Shown: positions 35,401 through 46,800 of the stretch, one piece after another
Layout of the letters: every line of letters begins with the position of its first letter
Numbering within the stretch: the first letter of the stretch is position 1
Source: Tamarix chinensis
Taxonomy: Eukaryota; Streptophyta; Magnoliopsida; Caryophyllales; Tamaricaceae
Assembly: GCA_030549775.1 (NCBI GenBank)
Contig: CM060174.1
Span: 51,524,707-51,588,706 of the forward strand
Reading direction: 5' to 3'
Length of the DNA: 64,000 nucleotides
Notes under the pieces: generated by a model
What the model was told of the DNA's origin: nothing
Seen by the model: only the letters and a program-made list of their open reading frames with translations
The model's database searches: none
Translations under genes and position numbers: made by a program

Positions 35401-35951
35401 CTTCTTCTTGATGCTATTTTTAGCTAATCAAAGTTATATTATTATGTTTTAGTAGTTACTGATTTCAGTTTTATTTGTGGAAGTATTATATTTATATAAA
35501 CAAATATTATTGGCTATGGTGTTTTTGAACCAGACTTGTATTATTGTTGATTGTTTTATTATTTGGTAGTTTAGTGAATGGTGATATTGATAATATGGAT
35601 TTGTTGGAGCAGGTTGAAAATTTAAACTTGTTGGAACAGGTTCAAAATTTTATCTTTAAATAACATGTTGTTTGATTGAAATTGTAGATTTTTTATATGA
35701 TAAGTAAAAATCTAAACGGGTAATGGATTTATCTATCGGGTAACAGATTTATCCATCAGATAATATCCATTAGGTAATTTAAATAGGTAACAGATTATCC
35801 GTCGGGTAATGGATATCCGACTAATACTTATATAGATATATTAACGGATATCCATTAAGGTACGGATACAGATTCGAGTATAACATAATTATCGGGTATC
35901 AGGTATGGGTATGGGGGTACCTACCCCGAACCCGCCCCGTTTACATCCCTA
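30233..35951 (+). mobile_element. hAT (Ac-like) DNA transposon, 5.7 kb
   Basis: Ends are TAGGGGTGTAAATGGGGTGG on the left and the complement of TAGGGATGTAAACGGGGCGG on the right. The flanking 8-bp duplication is CTGGAAAT (30225-30232) and CTAGAAAT (35952-35959), one transition apart; 8 bp is the hAT size. Subterminal regions hold repeated GGATAYGGRTAC-type words. The interior has CT-rich leader-like sequence (30600-31040), a TTA microsatellite (32437-32475) and a decayed Ac-type transposase on the plus strand. It splits the Gypsy pol gene. Confidence 0.93.
32932..34974 (+). pseudogene. hAT transposase (zf-BED, DUF4413, hATC), decayed
   Basis: From an ATG at 32932 a Ser-rich N-terminus (MASSIQPNANSQS) leads to the EEVEEVNPFS region, then a zf-BED remnant over about 33130-33230 (GTSHLHDHMKKC). 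An open run to 33457 includes HEGFRRYSAALRPSFQ. Another (34268-34528) holds the DUF4413-like FEKYWSVIHEMMAVATILDP and RYKLKLVDF. The last (34585-34974) holds the dimerisation domain hATC: LDEPVMPQIDDFNVLAWWK, MARDILAIPICTIDSNSAYS and SRRFVIP. The expected SAFS word is SAYS. Frameshifts and stops separate the blocks. It is not functional as it stands. Confidence 0.88.
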
Positions 35952-35959
35952 CTAGAAAT

Positions 35960-36471
35960 ACATCGGAGAAATCTCTAACCATTAGAATGTCACCCAGGGT
36001 TGTTAAATCCTTGTTTAGTTTTTGCACACTACACAAATACAATGGGTTCCCCTTCTGCACTAGTGAGTATAGTGTGACCGCAAACACCACTATAGTAGTG
36101 GGTATGGGCTTGGTCCTTCTGTAAGATACCATAGTACCCCTCGGGCCCCATAACACCATATGCTCCTGAGAGTACTCAATCATCATATGATACCTCCCAA
36201 GTATGTCTATCCCCAATATGACATCAAAGTCCCACAATTCTATACCAATCAAGTCCACTAAGAAGCCTACACTACCTATGACTAAGGCCACATCTGAGTA
36301 AAGTTCAATGTAGTTCATCCTATCTATTAAAGGTAGCATCATAGATATCGCTATGCTAGTAAATAGTGACAATTCAACCATAGCACCAAAATTAATAGAC
36401 ATGAATGATAAGGAGGTACCCGAATCAAATAGAGCATGCACTGATAAAGAGAGAATGGTGAACATACCCAT
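35960..36471 (-). pseudogene. Gypsy protease (retropepsin) region
   Basis: An open minus-strand run of about 170 codons. It contains HALFDSGTSLSFMS with the DSG active-site triad of aspartic retropepsins, and DFDVILGIDILGRYHMMI, the second conserved strand. VRDFSDVF near its end is the usual lead into reverse transcriptase (family FxDVFPEELPGLPP), where the hAT element is inserted. This is the best preserved part of the element. Confidence 0.9.
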
Positions 36472-36479
36472 AACTACGT

Positions 36480-37670
36480 CCTGTTACCTATCAAAATATG
36501 CCTAGCTAATAACGTTCAAGCGCCCGCCTAACTAGCATCCCTTATAGCCCCCTCAGTAACCTCTAGGGCCCTAATTTTGACAACCTCTCTAAGAGAAAGA
36601 TCATGGTCTCTAAGGCTTTCCTTTAAAGTCTTGGAATGGTGCACCGGATGGGGTAGGTTCTCCCTATTGGATCTACTACGACAAAGCCTGAGCATGTTGC
36701 TAGTAGGCCTGCTTTTGGGGCATGAATGGTCCCCTCTACAGGAACTGCTAGTCTAGAGATGTGAGAAGCTCTACTACCTCTGGCACTCAAAGGTATAGTG
36801 GCCCAGCATGCCATAAATTATACAACTAATGGGTTTGCCTCCATAGTCTCAACCCTGTTAGTTCCTGCCACAACACCTACATAAGAATCCCCTCGATGAT
36901 CCCTAACCTTTGACCGAACCCCTCTGCTGATGTTCGGAGGGTCCTCCTCCTCAATGCTAGGTCTTACTCCCAAAGCTCTAAGCCTCTAGTCTCCTCTTCC
37001 CCAGGATTAATCCTTACTCCTAGACCAAAGCAATGGCGATGCAAGCACGCTCGTACATAGTGGCCATGTCTAAGAAGTCTAGTAATCCCATCATACAGTA
37101 GATGCTAAAGTGGAGACTCTACTTGAATTGATAAACTACGATGGACTCGTTAGTAGCAATGCTCATGGAAAACCTCAGAAACTTGGTGAAGTGAGCGTAG
37201 TACTATCTAACCGTCATGCCACCCTAGGTGAGTTGCATGAACTCATTGAGTGCGTCCCCCTTTAGGCTCTCTAGGTAGAATATGGTGTGTAGGGTGGTCT
37301 TAAAAGCCTCCTAGGTCATCTGGGGTTCGTTCCAAGTGCGATGCTCGACCCAATAGGTGTTTGATATGCCTTGGAGGAAAAACATTGTGATGCTACCTAG
37401 CTAGAGGGTAGTCCAAGGCCTCAAAGGTGTGATCCATTTCCCTAATCCACCCTTTTAGGATCATGGGATCCTCATTTCCCATTTAAAGTGGTGGGTGATA
37501 ACCGATGACCCTTCAAAGCTAGTCCTCCCTGGCACCCTTAGAGTAATGCTATGGAGGTGGGAGTGGTGGCTGAGTCATGGGCTGGCGCTCGACAAACTCC
37601 ATGAAGGCGTCAAATGCCTCCTCCAGAAGTTTAACCCTTCCATTCATCATATATTGTTTCTACAAAACAA
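36480..37670 (-). pseudogene. Gypsy gag, decayed
   Basis: Minus-strand fragments include RVKLLEEAFDAFMEFVE near 37630, a GNEDPMILKGWIREMDH-like run near 37470 (family words GxxDPxxAxxWI) and a zinc-knuckle remnant CIIYGMLGHYTFEC near 36787-36829. The knuckle pattern CX2CX4HX4C has its second Cys changed to Tyr. Many stops interrupt. Gag packages the RNA in virus-like particles in the living family. Confidence 0.75.
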
Positions 37671-37894
37671 AGGATGAGTTAGAATGGAACCTCTTAGTTT
37701 GAAAACAATCATGCACATTGTCCCCTTTTGGGGTATTCCTAGGCTATACCCCATTCGTTTCCTCACCAATGAACCCAAACTTAAATGAATTAAAATAAGA
37801 AAACATTTTTTAGAGTATAAAACATTTTCAAAACTAGGAAAACATTATTCCAACCATTTTTAAAAAAAAATAAAGCGTGGTTATCAGAACCAAT

Positions 37895-37906
37895 TCTCTA
37901 ATACCA
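37895..37906 (-). other. Primer-binding site, initiator tRNA-Met type
   Basis: On the minus strand TGGTATTAGAG follows the 5' LTR end after a short AAGT spacer. It differs by one C-to-T change from TGGTATCAGAG, the common plant site complementary to tRNA-iMet. Confidence 0.75.
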
Positions 37907-37909
37907 ACT

Positions 37910-39312
37910 TTTAACACCCCCAAAATTACAATTGAAAATTTTCGTTTGCTTAAGGAAAATAACATGCTAAAAAGGGGATGTTACCATCATGAACAGTATA
38001 AGACTAGCCCCTAGCAAGCCTTATACTAATCACAAGACTAAAAGATAATACAAAATCGTAATAGAAACAGACTAAAACATGAAGGAGTCTAACATTGAAT
38101 TATAGAAAAAGATAGCATACATAAGAGTCAAAGTTAGTACAAAAAAGAAATAAAATACAAAGTAGGATCCCACAACCCAAATATTAACTCTATCCTTACC
38201 TAGTTGGTCTCCAGCCTTGAAGTAAGAATCATATGCCACCTCACAGAGGAATCTTTGCTCTATACCTATAATGGGAGCATCAACTAGGTCATTTCACTTT
38301 CTTCCTACCTCTTTTTCCTCTTTCCTTATTTTGTTAACCAAAATACTAATACTACTACTACTAATAATAAGTTATTAAAATAAAATACACCAAACAACTA
38401 TGAGGAAGAATGGTGTAACTAGAAAAGATAGTAGGTGAGGGTGGAAGCGACAACAACACCGGCATGGTAATGATGGTGGTGATGTAAATGAGAGATTTGT
38501 AGGGTTGGAAAAGGAGAGGGAAGGTAGGGTTTCTTGGGTGGTGGAGCTTCCTTGCTCAAGAGATCTATGGTAGTGGTGGTGGTCATGCAGTGGCAGCATA
38601 GTTGTGGTGGTGACAGGAGAGGAAGAAAGGAATGAAAAGAGAGGGGAGAAAGGAAAGGTGAAGGTGTTGGTGTGGAGGGAGTCTTTCTATGCAAGAAGGG
38701 AGGTAAGGAGGGTAGTGAGACTAGTGGTGGTGGCAGCATAGGGGGACGCTAGTGGTGGCACAAGGTGAAAAAGGGCAGCTCAAGCTTCCCACATTGCATG
38801 CATGGGGGTCGAGAAATGAGAGGAAGGGGGAGGAAGGAAATGGGAGGGGCTCAATAGATGCAGGGTGATGTAGGGAAGAGGATGGGAGGGAGTGGAGATG
38901 GCGGCGTAGCCTAATGGCGATGGCGTCTACATCTGATTGGGTTACAGGAGTAAGAGAGGTAGGGGTAGATAGGGAAGAAAGAAGAGGGAAGAAGGGAGTG
39001 GGGGTTTATAGGCATAAGGGAGGGAGGAGGTGGACGAGGAGAGGAAGAAGACAAAGTAAGGGTTGGGGTGTTGCTAGCTAGAATGTAGGCCATCACACCT
39101 ACTCAAGGGGGACATTGTAGGGACAGGGGAATAGATGAGGGGAGGGGGCTTACAAGGGAAGGGGACCATGTAGGGGACATGCATGCCTGCTACATGCCCT
39201 ATACGGTCGATTAGGGAAAGGAGGAGGAAGAGAGGGGAGGGGGAGGCTACGAGGTGCAATGATGCATAGGGGGTTGCACGGCCAAGAGGAAGGAGATAAG
39301 GGTAAAGAAAAA
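37910..39312 (-). repeat. 5' LTR of the Gypsy element, truncated
   Basis: Its inner end (GGGGGTGTTAAA on the minus strand, final C of CA lost) and the following 250 bp match the other LTR. The match then jumps about 1.9 kb, resuming near 38165 with the module region, including the exon-like module 38201-38265 with an intact GTAAGG. It continues through the purine-rich block to about 39312, where homology stops. Confidence 0.82.
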
Positions 39313-40576
39313 GACAATCGAGTTAATTATGGTTCTGAGTTACCCGATCCTCAATTAGCTATCAAGGGTTAGTCTACCTTCAGGCATTTTTGGTGCCTTC
39401 GAGCTTTGCTTTCAGGTGAGATCCTAAGAGGTATTAATGCCTTTCTTACTCTAGACTCTGATGATATACTGAGGGTATTGATACTAAAGGGTCTAGTTAC
39501 CTATGTGATCAGCTTCGACCTGGACTTATGTCCATTCTAGTTATTAGCTTCGACTTGGACTTTATGTCCCTTATTTAGAAAAGCTTTTATGGTATGTGAG
39601 ACCATGGAGTGGTGTATAGTCCATTGCTCAATGATAATAAAATATGAATGATAAGTAATTGGTTGATGGAATATGCATGATGAATAAGTGAATGGTTAAC
39701 AATTGGATAAGACTAGAAGTAATGGTATGACTGACCCAAATAGACAAAAGATGGTTTTCACACTTGGCAAATGACTTGAATAATCCATTGGTTATTGAAT
39801 GGAATATTGATTGGATGATTTATCTGACTCATATATGGCCAAGGGAATGGTATAACCTAAAGGATTGAGTAATTGGAATAAACCCTAGAGGTTGCTTAGA
39901 TGATATATGCTATTATATGTGTAAGCAATGATGATGTGAACCCAAGTATGATATAATCTGCTTTGTCAGAGTTATGCAAGATAGCATATCTTTATGTACT
40001 CTGACCTTTATATATATGGCTTATTATGATGCATGCTATTTTTTATATCCATATATGAAAAATTTATATTCTTGTGTTACATTGAGGGAGTAACTTGACT
40101 TCTTCAGTACGTAGCATACTAGTGTGCCCATTTGATTGATCACCTGCTCATTCCTATGAGCAGAGGGTCATATCTAGGTCTTTAGAGATGGCCAGTAAAG
40201 GGCCTACCTCAGTTGGGTTAAAGCTCAAGAGTAAGGACATCCAGATATTTTGATGGAGTCCATAGCGGACCAAAATTTTAAGTTGGGTGCCATACCCTAA
40301 CCTTATTTTATTATAGCCCCGTACTGTATCCTCATGTGTTTTGTAATGTGTTCGTCGAGAACCATTAAGGTCCTATGTTGTTTATGTAATCTTTATTTGT
40401 GTACTCTGTTGTTTTAATGTTTTTGTTGGTTTTAACCTTGTATTTGATATAGGTTAGGCGGCAAACGCCTATTCTATGTCTAGTACGACGATGACACCTA
40501 CTTTTTCCTAGGTGTGTTTTCAGATTCCGTAATATTTTAAATGAAATTTTTTGGTAATGAAAAATAAAGGTTTTCA
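39313..40576 (+). mobile_element. LTR fragment F (different long-LTR family)
   Basis: No coding. It has the plus-strand marks of the 3' half of a long LTR: CAGTACGTAGCATACT at 40107, the perfect hairpin CTGCTCATTCCTATGAGCAG (40144-40163), and an ending AAATGAAATTTTTTGG like the A-type LTR end. The last bases GGTTTTCA resemble a decayed GGTGTTACA. The 5' end is truncated against the Gypsy LTR. Confidence 0.55.
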
Positions 40577-42550
40577 AGATTGATTAATGACATTCGGGGA
40601 TGATTGGGATGAACTTGGTGGAAACTTTAGGGCATTATTTGGGCATGCAGGAAGAAGAAACAAAGTTGTTTTCTATTCGACGATTGATTGAGTGCAAAAA
40701 AGGCTCTTTGTATGGCAACCGTAGCTCTTTTCTATGGCAAGTCGGGTCACACTAGTCCAATCAGTGATGGCCGCCCTACCTCTTTATATAATGCAAACTA
40801 AGAAGTTATCAAAGGGGGTTATATAATAGCTCAATCACATGAACTGGGGATTCATGTGGGTTCTTCCATTAATAAACAACAGATCCATTTAGCTAGCTAG
40901 AACTTCACCTACCACCAAAAGGATGAAGGTGGCTTGGGATTATGGTGCATGGATATGACCAATCAAGCAACAATGATGAAGCTAGCCTAGGATTTCATGC
41001 ATTGCAATGACCTACTCTAGGTATTCTTGATGCACGAAAAATATTACAAACAGGGGAGCACGAACCTAGATCAAAACACTACTAGGGATTCTATTTTGTG
41101 GAGAAACATAATAAAAGCACTTAAACAATTACAACCAGGTATCAAATGGGTTGTTTGTTCAGGTGAATTTGTCTATTTTTGGATTGATTGGTGGCTGGGG
41201 TCTACCCCTCTTATTTAGTCTCTCCACACTAAGTTGGGAAATGAAGAAAAGGGGAAGTTGGTGAAAGATTACATTGAGCCAAATGGAACTAGGAAATGGA
41301 ATATGCTACAAGATATTTTTACCACCCATAAACTAGTGGAACTAGTAGTATTTTATGTTGAACCTACTAGGGATCTCATTGAGTACTGGGTTTGGGGTCT
41401 CACTAGTGATGGCTAGTTCAATTTGAAGCTAGCCTACAACATGCTTAGGTCTGAAGATATACCTAGCTCCCCTAAGTGGTCTCTCATCTAGAAGTTTAAA
41501 GTGTGCCATCATGTCAAGTATTTTGCTTGGCTTGTTGTGAATGACAAACTTCTCTCCAACAACATATGTTTTTGGCGTGGTCTGGCCTTATAGACTAGTT
41601 GAAAGTGTTATAATTATCATATGGAGGACTCCCTCCATATCCTAATGGATTTCCTGCTTAGTAGATGTATATGGCTCCAGTTATTATCGTTAAGGGATAA
41701 CATGGCCTTTTTCTCTTATGACATGGTTGACTGGTTTTGGTCTTACTTTCACCAATCATTTAGTATGGTAAATGAAAATCCTCCTTGGGCGTTGACTATC
41801 ATTATCACATGTTGAAGGTTGTGGTGTTAGAGGAATAAAATCATTTTTTTGTATTGAGAATTATTATCCTATTAAGGTAGCTTCTTGGCTTCGGAGGTTC
41901 ACCTTTGACAAATTTTGGGCTTGGTCTCCACCCGAGTCAGCCCATCAACTCCAAAACCCCAAAAGACAAAAGAAGTGGCACGCACTATCTTAGTCTCCAT
42001 CTGAGTTTGATGTGCATAAAATCAATGTGGATGTCAGTGCTTTGTCGAATCCCAAAATTATTGTTGCGGGTAGTGTGGCTCATGATAGCACTAATAGATG
42101 GAATTTTGGTTTTTCTACCAACCTAGGCTATGGTTCGATTTTGATGATTGGCTGTGGGGGATCTGGTATGGTCTTGAGCAAGTGCATAAGAGAGGTTATG
42201 GCCGAATTCAAATTGATTGTGATTCGACTGTAGCTGTCTAGTTTTTCTGATATGACTTCCAACCTCCCAGCATGTATGCCTCTTTGGTAATAGCTTGCAA
42301 TTAATTGCTAGGCAAATTCTAATTTTATCACATTGCCCATAACTTTAGGGAAACAAACTTTGTTGCTGATGGAATGGCTCACTTGGGGCATTAGCAAGGT
42401 TTCGGTGTTGAATTCCATGAGAATCCCCCACTTAGTTTTAGAGATAGAGTTATGTTTGATCGTATAGGTGGTGTGAGTTACCGCCACACCTATGTGGATT
42501 GAGTTCCTTATGTCATTCTGGATTATATCCTCCAAAAAAAAGGGAAAAAT
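40577..42550 (+). pseudogene. LINE ORF2, RT C-terminus, zf-RVT and RNase H
   Basis: Decayed C-terminal half of an L1 ORF2. MASRVTLVQSVMAALPLYIM and QTKKL (about 40735-40805) are the end of the reverse transcriptase (family GRxxLIxSVLxxIPxYxM). FVYFWIDWWLG (about 41169) and KLAYNML, followed by HHVKYFAWLVVNDKLLSNNI (about 41510-41560), fit the zf-RVT region. VDVSALSNPKIIVAGSVAHD and GRW-like NRWNFGFSTNLG (42018-42125) are the RNase H type 3 domain. An A-rich run follows at 42530. Stops are frequent, many TAG where the family has Trp or Gln. Confidence 0.85.
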
Positions 42551-43839
42551 ATTGAGATTTGCACTTTGTTTCAACATTTTGAGCAACTATAAGCATGTTG
42601 TTAACCAATTGAAGTTTTATAGCTACAAGGATGAGAAGAGGAAAAAGATCAACTTGCTTCATAATATCACACATAATATTTAACGCAAAGTTTAATAGCT
42701 GCATAGTTCAGACTAGTAAAGCTTGCATTTGTCAAAAATCTTTTATACTTCTCTCATATTGAATCGAAAGAGCCCTTAGAGCCATCTGCTCACCTATGAA
42801 TCATATCTATATATGAAAAGAATGACCCTTTTGAAATAATGTTTTTCAGCGAGTACAACTACAACTACTCTTTTGAGAGGAGTCCATATTTCATCTATTC
42901 TATCACAGCCTCAAAGAGAACAGGCACCGATGTTGTTAACAATGACCACAGTATTTGGCATCCTATAATTAAATCTGAATCATAAGCATAATTGTTAAAT
43001 TTTCAATCCATTCTACAATTTAAAGTTATTAATCAATTTTCGATCCTAAATAAAATCATAAAATAGTAAAAGTATAGTAAAATCTAATTATCTTATGTAG
43101 AATTAGTAGAAGTTTATGATTCTACATACAAACTATATTTTATTTATCTTAAAATATATTATAAAAAAAATTCCCACTATATTTTTTTTCTAACTCTAGA
43201 GTTCAACCTCTATTATTTTATACAATATAACGAACCAATTCAAATAAAACTTGAACATGTTACTAATATAACAACAAAACCAATTGTTGGAGGAAAAATA
43301 CTTACAGAATAATTCAAATTCAATATACAATATATTAAATTTTATGATATTATTTATTTATTAATTTCTATTAACAAGTTTATAAATATCTAGTATATTT
43401 CTTTTTCTTTATGGGGCTATTAGCTTATTTTATATGCATAATTCATATTTACACTTTTTTCTATAATTCAACAGTAAATATATTTTTATTAGTTACAACA
43501 TAACAACCAAGAGTACTTAAAAATAAACTTTTTTTTTTCATTTCAACCGTAAAATTTTATAGAATACAAATATATTCCTTATCTTTGTAGTATTCGTAGA
43601 ATCTTTTGATTCTATAATCTAATTTTACAAATCAATTTTAGTAACTCTTATCTATTTAAGGCAGAATTCAAATTCTAATGACCTTACATATAAGACCTAA
43701 TCAGTACTAATATTCAAAAAGGACAACTGAATTGCAGTGCCCGAAACTAGGCCTCGTATACTCGCTCAAGTATGCCCTAAAATCCCCAGTTCTTATACAT
43801 GCCAAAATGCTAGTATGATTTACTCGTTTTGCCCAGCTC
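42551..43839. other. AT-rich intergenic sequence and VEN4 3' flank, no gene seen
   Basis: Very AT-rich, with no domain or convincing repeat boundary. The last few hundred bases next to 43840 probably include the 3' untranslated region of the HD-domain gene. The open plus-strand frame at 43737-43958 is only the complement of its last exon. Confidence 0.5.
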
Positions 43840-46800
43840 CTAAAACCTTAAAACTCGCCTCTTCTTCTTCTGAGGAGTGTCGTGCACTTGAGCTTTCCTC
43901 CCAAATGTTTTCAGTTGATAATTCTCGAAGGCCTGCGATACCGCGTCCACCTTCATGAATAATTTACTCTTCAGTTAAATTCTGTGGGAATTATCAGCAA
44001 GTAGATTTATATATCAAATACATCATACTTATACGAACCAGCTCAGGCTTCTTAGAATAGACCCTCACTATCCTATCTTGGCAACAAGAAGGCAACAAAT
44101 GACTGATACGCTCATCTTGTATAGAGAATTTTTCATCACTCTCATAATCCTGTTTCACATCGTCAGATGTCGTTTGGAAATGTCACATGGATTTGAAGTT
44201 CACACATATTTAAGGGAAGCATAAATGGGAAAGACAAACGTGACATACCTGGAAGAATTTGGTGCTGAAAGGGGAGATGTGAAGATAATATGAAAGGAAA
44301 AATAATAACTAATTACTTAATTACCATAATAATAACAATAATTTTAAAAAGTGAAAATTGAAAATATTATTATTTACAGAAAAATACAGATTGATGCATC
44401 ATAGGAAGATACAATGCTTCAAACAAATAGAAGTTACCACTCAAGGGGATTGTCCTTTCCACGAGTCAGATCAATATTAACATTGCACACAGCCACATCT
44501 TCCTCCTTCAAGGTCACACCACCAGATACCTGATTGTCCATGCACTTCATCAGTGCTCATAAATTCATACTAATTTTTATCAGCTGTGAGTTCACATTAA
44601 TAAGCAGAAACCTGTGAGCAAATGATATCTTCTACAGTGATATTTTTGAAGTGCTCCAGTTTATCCTTTGGAACAGAAAATTCATTGCAAAACTGCCCAA
44701 AGTAGAAATAAGATAATGAAATGTTGATTGCGCTTCATGAAAGAATGGATTTGCTTAATTGAACAAAAACTTATAAAAGTACCTGATACAGATCCCTCCT
44801 CCTTATCCTGGATATCAAATCCCTAGATTCCATGAGCTCCGAGTTTTGGGATGTTTCAATGGTTTTTATGATAGTGTCATCCAACTGTAGTTTCAGACTT
44901 CGTGTCATTCAGAAGAAAAAAACAGACTATATGAAGGGATATCATACAAATGCTAAATCCATGTGATATTAAACCTTCCAGTATTCAGCAGGATCATGGA
45001 TGCGGTCATGAATTCTCAGGATCTGATTTGCTTTTAACAAAGCATCAACAATCATAAGCTCTATGGCCTGAAAAACATATACAGTGTGGGGTGAGATCAG
45101 TCAATACTATATAACTGGACCCAGAGCCAGGGGCCACAACTCTGCAGGAAACATTAATGGACTCAGACCACACCTTGACTTTGGAATGCACATAGACTGT
45201 TCTGTGCAGATCAGCTCGAGTGATAAACATGTTGTGGATTGTAAGGTCTGGTCACGTTGACAAATGAGAATATTTAAATAATAAAGTGCAGCACTGATAG
45301 ATGACATGAATTTTGAATGATACTTACACTCTTTAGCACGGTAACATATCTCATCATCCATGACCCTCATAGTTTCTAATAATCTGTCGTCAGAGCTCAT
45401 GGTGTCCAGTTAGATGTCAACAAATGAGCATCTAGTTCTCCAACTTAGAATTAACAAAGAGCATAAATGCAATTATATACCTCTCAAAGTGGAAATTGCG
45501 ACCAAGACCACAAGCCCGGGTATCACGAGCAATGTAATCAAACCTGTTGCAATATTATGCAACTTCAACACTCGGATCATACAGCAGGTCTGAATTAAAC
45601 CCAAAAGGGATATTAATACAAGAGGAGGTATGAGCTCTTACTTGTCCACATCTATACCAGTTCGACCATTAGCAACTATGTCATATAAGAATCTCTTCTC
45701 TTTCACACACTGCAGTTGAAAAGCATGCCAGATGCGCAATGTGACATGGTTCATGAAAATGAAGCTGTTTACAGTAACAGTGAACACAGTATCTTTTGAT
45801 ATACTCACATTGGTTGGAGCATCATTGTGGCTGGCTACTATCATTTCCTACCAAACAAAAATAGGCAAAGTTAAAAAGATCTCCAGAGTAGAAAACTTGA
45901 AGACATTTCTTCACAAGACCATTACAGCTTATTAATAAATCAATGAACACGGTACTGTTGGCAGCTTCACCTTAATTTTCTTTAACATTTCACCCTCAAT
46001 ATCAATGCTGTGCGTATCAACTATGTAATCAATCATCTGGACAGACATATCTTCATGAGACCTGCCACAGAATAGGGCTATCTAAATAAGAAGTAAATTT
46101 GACAACCAGTGGACTATACCAAGGAAGATACTTCACAGTCCACATGTCTGCAGTGCATTGCAGTGAACATAGTTATAAATGTCTTCTATAGCTTAAAGAA
46201 AGAAAACAGAGATAAAAAGTAGACTCCTGAAGTATACCTCATAAGGTGAAATACTATAGAGGGGATAGAGAAATACCATTTGGATCCGGAAACAACTTGG
46301 GGGAGAAAACTTCTTTCAAACGTATGGCTGAATGGCCCATGACCCACATCATGTAATAGTCCTAGGAAATGAAAAACAGAAGGATAACAAAGTTGAACCT
46401 AAACAGAACAGAACTTGGCAAATAAATGCTCCCTTCTCCTAAATCGTCCCAAAGTATGGCTATATTATGTCGCATGGAGGGAGAAGTATGTTACCAGAAA
46501 GGGAACAATATACATATATTGGCTCTAAAAAGGAAAGATATACTAAGCTATTTGCAATTAAGAAGGAACAATGTAATAAACGCTATATGTACACACACTT
46601 TCAAAGTGTATATATCTATTTGGGATAGAGGGAGCAATAACTTACCAGCAAGCTTCACTGTTTGCAAATCAAACTGATCAGTGCCAAGTTCAGGGCCCTA
46701 CAAAAAAGGAAGAAGGATAGATAGAACATTGAGATGTATGGAAGCACAATGGTATTAGAAACAAGAGAAAATTTCCCACTTGGTGATTATGAATTTGATG

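Larger units (their letters stand above)
17880..39312 (-). mobile_element. Tekay-like Gypsy retrotransposon (chromovirus), nested and decayed
   Basis: On the minus strand the order is 5' LTR (37910-39312, truncated), primer-binding site (37895-37906), gag, protease, reverse transcriptase, RNase H, integrase with a chromodomain-like tail, polypurine tract (27236-27250) and 3' LTR (17880-27235, containing solo LTR A2). A hAT element (30233-35951) splits pol between protease and reverse transcriptase. Integrase words ending in RYIGSYEIFEWV and RVHNVFHVS, and the chromodomain-like EEATWEADKDM, point to the Tekay/Del lineage. All genes carry stops. The 5-bp duplication (CTCTT on the left) cannot be checked on the right because that LTR is truncated. 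Confidence 0.9.
480..42550 (+). mobile_element. L1-type LINE remnant, split by CACTA and Gypsy insertions
   Basis: Three collinear plus-strand pieces look like one LINE. They are about 480-2283 (ORF1 and the start of ORF2 endonuclease), 17385-17879 (rest of endonuclease), and about 40577-42550 (end of reverse transcriptase, zf-RVT and RNase H). The order and strand are those expected of plant L1 elements. The first gap is exactly a CACTA transposon with a 3-bp duplication. The second gap is filled by a minus-strand Gypsy element plus a further LTR fragment, and most of the reverse transcriptase domain is missing there, so that junction involved a deletion. An A-rich run at 42530-42549 may mark the 3' tail. 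Both ends are uncertain. It is possible, though less simple, that the last piece comes from a second LINE copy. Confidence 0.72.

Noticed and set aside
42551..43700. Possible MITE with GATTCTA words downstream of VEN4
   Set aside because: Repeated short words are present, but no inverted ends or target duplication could be placed.
43737..43958. 73-codon plus-strand frame
   Set aside because: Complement of the last exon of the VEN4-like gene.
45638..45844. Continuous 68-codon reading through 45710-45808 as one VEN4 exon
   Set aside because: GTGAGT at 45808 and CTGCAG at 45710 define an intron. The retained part does not fit the family, while the spliced reading joins APTN to CVKEKRFLYDIV as expected.
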